Below are positions 23,943 to 33,357 of a DNA stretch of 64,000 nt, one piece after another. Position 1 is the first letter of the stretch. The number at the start of each line of letters is the position of its first letter. The DNA comes from Isoetes taiwanensis (taxonomy: Eukaryota; Streptophyta; Lycopodiopsida; Isoetales; Isoetaceae), in the NCBI GenBank assembly GCA_021234155.1, contig JAJEKV010000168.1, forward strand, positions 184,001 through 248,000. The letters run 5' to 3'. A program made the translations under genes and the position numbers. The notes beneath the pieces were generated by a model. It made no database searches, had not been told where the DNA came from, and was given only the letters and a program-made list of their open reading frames with translations.

Positions 23943-26900
23943 GTGTTCAAGCTTTATGAGAGCAGTGTTGGTGGATATGCTAAACTTGATGACATTCGTG
24001 TTATTTGTGCCATGTGTAAAAGGCTTCTTGAACTGTTTCCAAGATCTGGAAGTCTTAGTGGCCACATGAAGGATCATATTCTATCTAAGAGACACGTGCA
24101 TGCTGTCATGAATACAGGTAAGGAGTCAAATGACCAAGCAGCAAGAGGTGGCAGGCCGAAGAAATGGGTTGAAGCAGACCCGCAACAAGGAAATTTGCAT
24201 TCTTTTTTTGCAAGAGGTAACCTCTATTTTATTTGTTAGAAGTAGTGTTCACATTTTAGCTGCTATAATGTTGAATAATCTTAGCTGTTTTGGACTGATT
24301 TTGACATGAGCAGCAAACACTCCGTGCCCTCCAAGCTCGAGCAGCCAAGCTTCATCAAGTAACAGTTCACGTGAGTACTCTTAGTGGCTTTATAAGTGGT
24401 TTGTATTTTAAGTTTATAGGGTATTTAGGTTTCATTGTCGTATTTCGGTAACAGAAATGTCCTTGGCTCTACTATGCTGGGGCTTTTGGCAGAACAAATA
24501 TAAGTATGGAGATAAAGTTAAGGATTTAAGACCCTTTCTGCATGAGTTGAAAGAAGGGACACATTGGTATTGTGAACCTGCATTGCAGCATACATTTGTA
24601 GTCGAGCAGGGTTTAGTACAGATTAATGGCTCGTTTAGGCGTAAGAAATGCAAGAGGGTCAGCCTTATAGGTGAACCCTTTGAAAATTATCAATGTTCTT
24701 TATTCCGAAAGAGAGGGATTTTTACATGAGAGTGCATAGACAGACCGATGACAAGGTAGCGAGGGGATTTAGAACCATAAAGTTATGTATTAGATCAGAT
24801 TACCTGAATGCAATTGAGATCAAGGAAATGGCCAGGTCTGCAGTTCATGAGATAAGAAACTTACATAAGGAATTAATGTTTTTCAAAATGAGAGTTACTG
24901 CATTGTCCATGAAAGAAAGGTCTCTAAGAGGGAGTCAGGAGTCAATGAACGGGAAAGATGTCAGCAGATTCTGTCAGGACATAGTGGAGGCACATCGGCA
25001 AGATAAATTTAGTGGAAAACCAGCTCTTTGGGATTTTCTGAGGGACATAGCTCAAAACATAATCAGACCAGGCCATAAAAGAATATATAGGGAAACCACG
25101 AAGGCGTTGTTTGAAACAATTAAGATATGGGGAGGGAGAAGAATGCACAATTTTCTTTCTCTCAATTTTGCAGGTCCGAGTATGTCCACCACTATGCGCT
25201 CCACACAAGAAAGCTTCTTTTACAAGGCCGGTCTTAGGGAAGAAACATTCAAGCATCTTGCTCAGTTCTACACTCGACACATGCAACGCCAGCACTTGGA
25301 TTTGGGGGGGAGTTCCAGCAATTGTGGCCGAGGACGAGACCGTCATAAAGCGGGCTGTCCATTGGATTCCGAGAGATGACTGCTTGCTCGGCTTTTGTGG
25401 AAAGAAAGAAGGGCATGCTTGCAATGGCACATTTGAGGTGTTAGTTGGCTCCGATGAAGAGGGCTACAACATAATTATCAATGCCTTCGAGGAGAATGTC
25501 ATTTCGCACTATGCAAGAGTTCTTATCGTGAATCCCTTGCATAGGAAGCTGCCCAGACTCGTCCTTGCCATTATTCTGACATGTAACAGATTTGATCACC
25601 TTGAGGTTAGACGTCAGTGGCAGCAAATCCAAGAGTTGTGGAATGTGCACTTGAGAACGGTTGTTGGCCCTCGAATCGGCCACAGCTCGGATGGAGACTT
25701 GAGGAGAAGAGCGTGCATGTTTGCAGATTATACATCCAAGTCTGCACAAGATAGCACATTCAAGGTTTCATGGGACGGTTGGCCACTAAGTGCCTCGAGA
25801 AATAAGGATGTTTATGGGCTGCATGACCAAGATTTTGTGCACAACGGTAAGAAGCTTGTTAATCCCATGGATAGTGCCTCTAGAAGGTTGTACTTAGGGA
25901 AGGAGTTAGTGACTCTCAATGACATACACCATGTCTTTGAGTTATGCGAAGGGAAGCATGGGCTGCAACTTGGAGATGTGAAGCGCCAGGATAGGCAAAA
26001 CTGGAGGGCTGCGCAACGCCTTGCCTCTAAAAAGGCAATGCTTGGACGAACTAAGCAATGGTTCTGCAGGCCCAACGATGCGGAATTTGGGCACCAAAGT
26101 TTATTTGGAAGTCGTGGCATCATATATTGACATCTTCCTCTCACCTACTTTGGACTTGAGGGCTCGGATTAAAGCTGCTGCAACGGTGTCCTTCTTCTTT
26201 AGGTGAGCTGGAATCCTGTTTGCTACTTTCAATTTGGTTTGATCTTTAAAACTTTAGGTGCATAACAGGCTTTGGAGGCTCTGGTTGAAGAACCACAGCA
26301 CGCATTTGTTGAGTAAGAACTTCATTAGTCGGGAAACCATAATAGACGTGCATATGTCATGCCATTTTGCTGTGCTGCTAATAAAGTATTTTAGTTCAGA
26401 ATTTGGGCATTTAGAGTTGCCCTTACAGTGCACGGGATCGGACATATGTGAGAACTTCTTCTCTAAAGTCGGTGGCATAATGCATAACGAAAGAGACTAT
26501 GACGGGGCAGACTTATTGGAGAGTGCCTCTGCTCTCAATCATATTTCTGAATTTCAAGCAGCCACTACCCTCTTGTTTCCTGCTGCACATGCTAAGCAAG
26601 AACACATTTGGCAAGAGTTAGAAAAGAAGGTACATACCAATGGGGATGTGCTGACCTGTAACCTTGCAGATTACAGTAGCGTGGATACGGATGACAAGAT
26701 TATTGAGGCCTTAAAAGAAGGGCTTGCTGCTGCACAAGCATTGTGTACAAGCGTTGGCATTACAATTGAGGAGAGTGATGGCTGGTTTAGTGAGCCATGG
26801 AAGGTCGAGGATTGGTTTCATAGTAGTCATGTGGTAGACCTGAGCTCTACCACATTAGGAGATGAGACCGATGCCATGGAAGAGAATATGGAGATTGAAG

Positions 26901-27760
26901 GTGAAGATCCAAGGAACGAGGTAGTTAGTGAGGATGATATGGCCAGGTCTGAATTACGACATGTGTTTGACAAAATGTTAGATGAATGTGAAAGGAGGAA
27001 GCCATCTCATGTGTCTTGGCATGTTGTTATGGAAGGTAAGAAAATCTTTAAGTCAACTATAGTGAACCATTTGAATGGGAATCCGTGGCTATCAAAGGAC
27101 AGGTTGACAAGGGTTAAGACTATGGTATATTCTATTGAAGAAAGCAATGTTGATGCACAAACTCTGCTCGGCATTGGGACAGATTGTGCAGTGTACTTCG
27201 AAGAACCAGTGGAATCCATGGTGGCACCACAAACCAGACAAGCTTCAGCGAGAAAAAGGAACAAATCTGTTGCAATTCATAAGGTTTGGTATCTTGATAG
27301 GGTACTTAGCATGAGGAGGAAGTCTGGCAGTGCATGGAGAGAGAGTAGAGAGCCCATGGACTTAGTTAAACGCCCGTCTTTTGAAGTTCAATTAAATCTG
27401 ACATATACATTGCAGCAAGGACGACAAGTCCACTTGGTTTACTTATGATCTGACCGAATCAACTTATAGACCTCGAGTCTATCATATCTCTTGCATCTTT
27501 AAGATATGAACCTGCCAAAAACATTTACCATCTGCATGATAATGATAGAGTACAGCTGAATAAGTTTGTCCGTGAACAAAATATTGGTAGGGTAATATTA
27601 AATTAGACGTCTTCAAATGGTTGAATTCTGCTACTAACTGTCTCTTCTCTTTCATTCTTTTTGTAGGTGACAAGGGAAAGCAGAAGGTCTAGGGAGTACA
27701 GAAGGTTCAGGCAGATATTTGTCAAGTACTTTGTCAATGAGGCTACCATTTCAACAATTT
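23943..27760 (+). pseudogene. Transposase-like multi-exon gene, copy B (BED-like finger, RNase H-fold-like core)
   Basis: Exon 1 (to 24216) has a BED-like finger (CAMC...HMKDHILSKRH). Exon 2 is 24314-24370 and exon 3 starts at 24455; these junctions are GT..AG and keep one frame. The core runs 24457-26201 with single-base frame breaks near 24710, 25310 (in a run of seven G) and 26040. A further intron follows (26202 to about 26256) and then the C-terminal part to 27448. A last exon from 27667 ends at about 27760. Candidate catalytic acids lie in AEDETVIKRAVHW (about 25330), HDQDFVHNGKKLVNP (about 25825) and CTGSDICENFFSKVGG (about 26430). The layout resembles P/THAP-like and related RNase H-fold transposases, but this is by eye only. 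Expression and activity are doubtful given the frame breaks. Confidence 0.65.
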
Positions 27761-28548
27761 AAGTTTAAGAGCAGTTTTCTGCTTTGTATAAATCTCGAGC
27801 ATGTTCTGTTTGCTTTGCTTTGCTTTACTTAATGCATTCTATGTAGAAACTGTGATCTTGTTTAAACTTTACTTTGAATGCAATAAAGAGTGGCTACTGG
27901 TTACTTGTGGAACTAGTTAGTTAGGTATGCTTTCTGCCTTTCTGATTCCATTACTCGATGATTCATTTCTGCAGCATTTACAGAAGCAAAATAAAATGCT
28001 TCCAAAACAGCAGTAGCTGTTACCCTACACTCTACTTTTAAGGGCATGACGTGAAGACATAAGACATAATCAAAATCATACTTTAGAAACAACAAAACAT
28101 AAATTGTTTGAAGACTGATTTCGGTTAAGAACATTATATAAAAGAAACATATTAAGAGACAGAAACTAAAACACAAGAACAATGTCTGAAACTGCGTCAT
28201 ATTCATATTATAATAAGATACTTTACAAAAAGGAAAGTTCACACCTGCGCATGGCAGCTTTCATGGCCATTTACAAAACAAAGCAGTTCTAATATTAAGA
28301 TCAGGAGCTTTACAAAACAAGTTAGGGAGATTTCGTATTTACTGTCAAGAGCTGGCAAAACAAAAAACCTAAGCTATTATGGACGTCCTGGAGGCATAAC
28401 TTAACGGATATGAGAATAACGGAGGTCAGACTAACGGAGGTCGCTTCACCAACTGCCCGAAGGTGGCATCCTAAGCTGCACATAGAGATCGTTCCCTCTG
28501 GCACGGATTTTCATCTCCAAAAGCTGCTCATCTGCAGGAGTCACCCGA
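27761..28548. other. No gene recognised in 3' part of copy B element
   Basis: AT-rich sequence between the end of the transposase-like gene and the small minus-strand ORF. Short frames on both strands lack family resemblance. Confidence 0.5.
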
Positions 28549-28740
28549 TCAACCCACTGCTGAACGTTTTTCAGTGATATGAGCTCCGTGATCTTGCATG
28601 TGCACCACTTCCATGCACGAAAATTTCGCCTTAACTTTCAGCTTCATGCCCTTGGGCTCTTCCGCGGCCTCTTCCTTGGGTGGAGCAGAGCCCACGGATT
28701 CTTCAGTGGGCAGCCGAGCAGTGGTCTTAATCCGCGCCAT
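28549..28740 (-). CDS. Small ORF with histone H3-like N-terminus
   Basis: The ATG at 28740 gives MARIKTTARLPTEESVG, 63 residues in all, followed by an acidic/proline stretch and KLKVKAKFSC. After the initiator Met, seven of the first eight or so positions around R2, K4, T6, A7 and R8 follow the histone H3 tail, while K9 is replaced by L. It lies inside the copy B element, antisense to the transposase-like gene, so it may be the first exon of a second element protein. Only the resemblance is seen; function is unknown. Confidence 0.4.
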   Translation of the reverse strand: MARIKTTARLPTEESVGSAPPKEEAAEEPKGMKLKVKAKFSCMEVVHMQDHGAHITEKRSAVG

Positions 28741-28908
28741 TGTCGGATGTGGGAGAGGAATAGGTGGAGAAGGAGGATCGGGTTATGGCTTGGCGGAGAA
28801 GGAGTATCGGATCGGGAGAAGGAGAGGAATAGGCGTTGGAGGGAATGAGGAGAGCTGAAGAGCTCGGATCGGGTTATGCCATTGGCGGCAGCTGCATGGC
28901 AAAATTCA

Positions 28909-28956
28909 CCATAATGACGTCCTTAAAAGACGTGCCCGAAAATAAAATCCGTAACA
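28909..28956 (+). repeat. 3'-terminal block of copy B element
   Basis: CCATAATGACGTCCTTAAAA and the following bases match 13188-13235 beside copy A. It probably marks the element's right end. Confidence 0.6.
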
Positions 28957-29423
28957 ATAATTAATTTAAAGTCATTATTTAATAATCAATAATGAATTTC
29001 GTTATGATGTCATCCTAAAATCGATTTAATTAAAATATATAAAATATATACTTCCCTATGCATTCCAGACGTATTTCTTTTTCTTATTTTTTGGAGTGAC
29101 CATTGAACTAAAATGGCTCCAGGAAGAACCCTAAGTACTGACTGGATGTAACATTTGCAGACTGGATGTAAATATACGGTAGAGGGTAGGATACATGAAT
29201 GAATAATGGACGTAAAAATAAGGTTAAGGGTAGGGCAAGAAGTGCTTAGACTGGGTGTAAAAGTATAGAATCGGGTATGATTCTTCGACAGTATGGGACC
29301 GTATACATAGGGGTTTCTATGGAGGGTCAGCTGTATACATAGGGGTTTCTCCTGACTTGATGCACGCACATGCCATATGCCCCTTATATAGAGGTGAACC
29401 TCCCAGGCTAGCAATGTTGTACG
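28957..29423. other. No gene; partial copy of the MITE-like family
   Basis: About 29230-29400 repeats the words GTATACATAGGGGTTTCT (twice) and ATGCACGCACATGCCATATG, which resemble the right end of the MITE at 31932-32178. The remainder shows no structure. Confidence 0.5.
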
Positions 29424-30128
29424 CTATTTGGCCTTCACCTTATGAGCAATAGCTCCTTTCAGGCCCTTCACATACCATTGCATATCCATTTCATCACTCC
29501 TTGCAATCTTCCAATGAACCATGGCTTTGAGAACCGCAATATACCTTGATTCATCTTCCTTTTGTGTGAAATTGGTCCACCTTTCCATAGTCTTATCCTT
29601 ACCATGAACTTCTTTATAATTAGCAATGAAAGCTTCCTTTAATTCCTGATATGTCATGGTATCTGGCTGAGTTTGTGCCTATTCCTCCACTGAATCTTGC
29701 AAAGAACTATGAAACCAAAGCAAATAATCACCAGCCGGTAATTTACATTGCTGGCAATACCTCTCAAACTTCACAATATGCTTCAAAGGATCCCGATCTA
29801 CCAGATCATCAAATTTTGGAATCCCCATTGTCTGAAAACCCCATACCATAGGTGGTAATACAGCCATCTCTGCCTCTTCTTAGGTTTCTTGAAATTGGAA
29901 AAACGAAATTGAATCTCCCTTCAATTTGAAAAACGAAATTGGATTACCTTCTAGATCGGTAAATAGAATCAAAACCTCCTGGATCTGAGAATTAGACCCC
30001 AGATCTGCTCCCAAATCTGAAAACGAAATTGAATCTTGATGCAATTTTGAGCCCAAAGATTGACTCAACGGTCCCCTTCTTGTTACGATAGAGCTTGGTG
30101 GTATATCCTTCTTACTTCTCTTGGGCAT
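29424..30128 (-). pseudogene. Retrotransposon gag remnant with two in-frame stops
   Basis: A single minus-strand frame runs from the ATG at 30128 (MPKRSKKDIPPSS) to 29424. It is interrupted only by a TAA near 29880 and a TAG near 29679. The middle reads as a plant gag N-terminal domain (IPKFDDLVDRDPLKHIVKFE, WFHSSLQDSV) and continues (TYQELKEAFIANYKEVHG, WYVKGLKGAIAHKVK). A probable LTR lies upstream in minus orientation (30320-31000), consistent with an LTR element. No pol domain was seen to the left. Confidence 0.75.
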
Positions 30129-30319
30129 AAAACTATGCTCCCTTTATCAAATTATACCCCACAAATCAATTACGGCAAAATCCCCTTCACCCAAGAAATT
30201 GCTCCTTTCTCAATGGTGTCGTTCTTTACCGACGATCACTAATACCAATGGTAACAACTCCTTTTTCAATGGAAATTCTTGCCAATCAATGGTCTGTCGA
30301 GCCACCGTGATCGCCAAAT

Positions 30320-31000
30320 TGTTAGAGCCTGGACTCTAACCTTGCAAGAAGGATGAAAAACTCAATAATCCAAGCTCAATCTATCAGATCAAGGCAATGC
30401 ATAAGACAAAGATTCATCATCTCCATAGCTAGATCAAGCAAAATCCTCTCTCTCCATACACCGTCCCTCTGTTCTTCTCTCTCTCTCTGCTCCGATAATA
30501 CAGTGATCATGATGCCTCCACAATGCCTACGTGCAAATATCCTGCACGCGTGCATGTGCGTATATCACTCCATATATGGTATACTGTTTGCTATACCACC
30601 TCAATAGTGGTGAGTGTGGTGAGTGGTGAGTGGTGACGAGTATGGTGAGTGGTGACCACCCCAACAGACGGGCAGATGGATTAGTGAGCCATGCCAGGAC
30701 ATGCTTTGTCACTGCAGCCAAATGGGAGTCATTGAGAATGAATCTCATACCCTTCAAGCTGCCCAGCATATGATCAAATCCGAACGCGCTATGCTGAGTT
30801 GGTCAGGACTGGCCAGCCGCTACATGTGACATTGAGTACGGCTTCCATACGGCCATATGGGTACTGGGATCATTCCTTCAGGAGGTCATGGACATGCGAG
30901 ATCAGCTATATCCTCGGGCACACACTTGACATGTATATATACATTTATTTCATGATGATGCATACTTGTACAGTTTGACAACATTCTTATTACTGTATCA
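30320..31000 (-). mobile_element. Probable LTR of the minus-strand gag element
   Basis: On the plus strand it runs from TGTTAGAGCCTGGACTCTAAC to ...TTACTGTATCA, giving TG...CA ends in both readings. The outer 100 bp recur, diverged, at 32345-32431 (shared words TACAGTTTGAC and CTTATTCCTGT/CTTATTACTGT), which supports the outer edge. The inner edge lies about 190 bp upstream of the gag ATG. No second full LTR is in the window. Confidence 0.6.
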
Positions 31001-31026
31001 AAAGATTGGGTTACAAAAGAACCCTC

Positions 31027-31480
31027 TGGGGGCGGAGCAGGTAACATGGGATCCCCTCCTCAACAATTGTGGTTTTGTTCTTCTCCCTCCATCAAATACC
31101 ATGTATTCCTGGTCTAACACGCAAAGTGGCTAGGATAGAGTCTATTGTTTGTTGGATAGATTCTATTTGGCTAATAAGCCTGCTCCCTTTATGGATAGGT
31201 GTTTCGTTGACGGAGACCTTGCCTTCTCTCAGACGGATCATGTGCCATAAAAGTTAGAGTTTGACTCCACTAGGCGAAGAGATAACATTCCATTTAAATT
31301 CAATACAGAGCTATTAGTGAAAGATGCATTTTGTACCCCCTTCAGGAATTTTCTTCTCAAGGGCTCCCTAGTATTAAAGTGTGAGTTCATAAAATTGCTT
31401 TGATGAGGAATGGATAGAAAAATGGGGTAAAGAGCAGGCTAATACTTCTCATACGTCTACTAGAAGAAGAGTTGAGTATT
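31027..31480 (+). pseudogene. LINE endonuclease fragment (middle part), plus strand
   Basis: Translating with frame changes gives LLNNCGFVLLPPS, MYSWSNTQS, DRVYCLLDRFYLANKPA, PFKFNTELL and WIEKWGKEQ. These align with the endonuclease-to-linker part of the LINE at 390-8204 (LLNDNGLIYIPSS, IYTWSNKQK, ARVYCTLDRYYVSNPA, WIKTWSKNM). Several stops are present. Confidence 0.75.
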
Positions 31481-31484
31481 AGAA

Positions 31485-31618
31485 TAAAGAAAGAAAGAAA
31501 GAAAGAATGAATGATTTTTATCGTCCACTGAGATCAATCGGCCTATGGGACCAGAAGGAGCGCAACAAACTTATTATTGTCTGGGTTAAAAAACCCCCGC
31601 CCCGAAGGGTTTTCGAGG
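31485..31618 (-). repeat. LINE 3' tail, minus strand
   Basis: Read on the minus strand it matches 32437-32575: AAACCCTTCGG, then GGTCCCATAGG, GTGGAC(A/G)ATAAAA and a simple tail (TTTC units here, ATTCT there). It is a severely truncated LINE end. Confidence 0.75.
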
Positions 31619-32340
31619 GAAAAACATCTGCCATATTGAGGTCCCCTCCTAAAACCCAGTTATCAACCGTTTAATTCAGCAACCAGACCATGATCTCTTT
31701 CCATAACACTGCTCGTTCAAGAGAATTGTTAGAAGCATAAATATTAATCAGACCCCATTGAATTCCATTGGTTTCATATTGCACAACCTGCCACCTTCCA
31801 TCGTTCCCACATGTTGAGCCGTACTAGTCAGCCCTTTTCACATAATTCCAATTTCCCCTTTAGTGCCCCTAGTCTTCAATAATTTGAACCTTTTTCATTC
31901 ATCTAAAACTTTCATGTTTGCAGCAAAGAAACAAGGGGGGTTCACAGTTTTGGGCGTATAAACCATGTGCATGCACGGGGAGGGGGTTTTTTGGACCCAT
32001 TTTCGTACATATACGGTCGGTAGGGGGTCCTTTTTCTGGTATTTTTTGCATTATCCTAGGTAGTTTTTATTCGAAAGGGGTCAAAATTTGCTTTTAAAGA
32101 TCCATATACAGGGGGGTTTTTTGCCACCCCATGCACGCAGATGGCATATCCCCCTTATACATGAGTGAATCCCCCTTGCAAAGAAATAGGACTGTTATAT
32201 GACAATTCCCTTTGTTATTTTAGATTTTTGTTTTTCTCTTTCTTAGATAGTACCTTGTTTCTTGCTTTGAAGAATAACTTTTTTAACCTCAGATAACATT
32301 TGAGAAAATTAAACTGGTTTGGATTCTGCTAATTACTGAT
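31619..32340 (-). pseudogene. LINE endonuclease fragment (N-terminal part), minus strand, split by a MITE
   Basis: On the minus strand, VDNWVLGGDLNMAD is readable at about 31625-31670, matching LDNWILAGDFNN of the LINE at 390-8204. The flanking sequence to 31923 and again from 32187 is the decayed remainder of the same domain. This piece ends where the plus-strand fragment at 31027 begins in LINE coordinates, yet lies in the opposite orientation. Confidence 0.65.
31932..32178. mobile_element. MITE, 247 bp, 8-bp target duplication (hAT-like)
   Basis: The ends are CAAGGGGGGTTCAC (from 31932) and GTGAATCCCCCTTG (to 32178), inverted with one mismatch and continuing imperfectly for about 45 bp. 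CAAAGAAA flanks on both sides (31924-31931 and 32179-32186). An 8-bp duplication with CA...TG ends is typical of hAT elements. The element has no coding capacity and is inserted in a LINE fragment. Confidence 0.88.
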
Positions 32341-32344
32341 GTCG

Positions 32345-32431
32345 GTCCTCGAGCATTTGCTTGATATGTGTACATATCTTTCCCCTCAGGATAGATGTCT
32401 GTACAGTTTGACGGCAATCTTATTCCTGTCA
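32345..32431 (-). repeat. LTR fragment related to 30320-31000
   Basis: It shares the outer LTR end with 30880-31000 (TCCTCG(A/G)GCA..., TACAGTTTGAC, CTTATT.CTGT) and stops at the CA edge. Confidence 0.65.
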
Positions 32432-32436
32432 CGGTT

Positions 32437-32575
32437 TTTCCCCCAACAACCCTTCGGATGTGGATTTTTTAATTTGAATAGTAAAAGGTTTGCTGCACCT
32501 CCTTTTTGGGTCCCATAGGCTGATTGGTCTTCGTGGACAATAAAAGATTTATTCTATTCGATTCTATTCTATTCT
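32437..32575 (+). repeat. LINE 3' tail with ATTCT repeats, plus strand
   Basis: GGGTCCCATAGGCTGATTGG, then GTGGACAATAAAAGA, then TTCTATTCGATTCTATTC. It is the inverted partner of 31485-31618, and its tail unit is the same as in LINE C (42120-42150). Confidence 0.75.
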
Positions 32576-33025
32576 TCAAATAATAGCCTTTTTTTCACTT
32601 GTACAATAAAAATATCAAATAAACACCATTTAGTGCATATTGTCTTATTAAATCTCGCTATACGATATACCCTAGTGTGGGTGTATACCCCGCAAATGAG
32701 GATTGCTATCTATGACGTATTACAATTTTGGCCTCTTCGGGGCTTAGGAGTATGTATTCTGAATGTTAGGAACAAGAATAGATTGATGACAATGCAACAA
32801 TAGATTCCAATAGCAATAGTATAGTCATGTAACTTTACATTGAATTGTAGTGGAGTAATGATATTGTAAAGACAATCATCAATATTAGTAGATAAGAGAG
32901 CTCGCAATAACGACAATCGAATAGTTTAGCTGGTCGCACGTAAAGACTAATTGCACCATATCTGTGTGGTAAATAGTATGCCTTTATGATCTTTATTCCA
33001 AAGTTCATAAGCGACAAGTGATCTC
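32576..33025. other. Degenerate repeat sequence; possible LINE tails on the minus strand
   Basis: At 32690-32760 the minus strand reads CCGAAGAGGCC...TTGTAATACGT, similar to the LINE B tail. No intact gene was recognised. Confidence 0.4.
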
Positions 33026-33068
33026 GGGGTAAAAGAAAGCTAGGGTGTCTTACATTTGGCCAAATGTA
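33026..33068 (+). repeat. 25-bp block plus 18-bp palindrome, element 5' end
   Basis: 33026-33050 (starts GGGGTAAAAG, ends AGGGTGTCT) is identical to the minus strand of 62407-62383. It is followed by the perfect palindrome TACATTTGGCCAAATGTA (33051-33068). At the other locus a TACATTAT..ATAATGTA inverted repeat follows. Flanking sequences differ abruptly at the GGGG, so this is probably a transposon terminus. Confidence 0.75.
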
Positions 33069-33357
33069 GAATAGAATAGAATAGAATAGAGATGTATCAC
33101 ATTTCAAATACATAACCGTTTTTTCAGTATGTACATAATAGCTATATTATGGAATCTTTTTTTTCGGAACTACTTGCCACGTCAATTAAAACGCAATCAT
33201 GAAGCAGATTTCAATTCCCGCCGCTCTAACCACTCCAAGAAATGTCTGAACGTTAGGAGAATTTCCCACTTTCTGGCTAAAACTTCGCCCAGCTCCAGGA
33301 TTTCCCTCCTTCTTGCTAGAATTCCTCCAGTTAACCCTAAACCACGCAAGAACCGTG

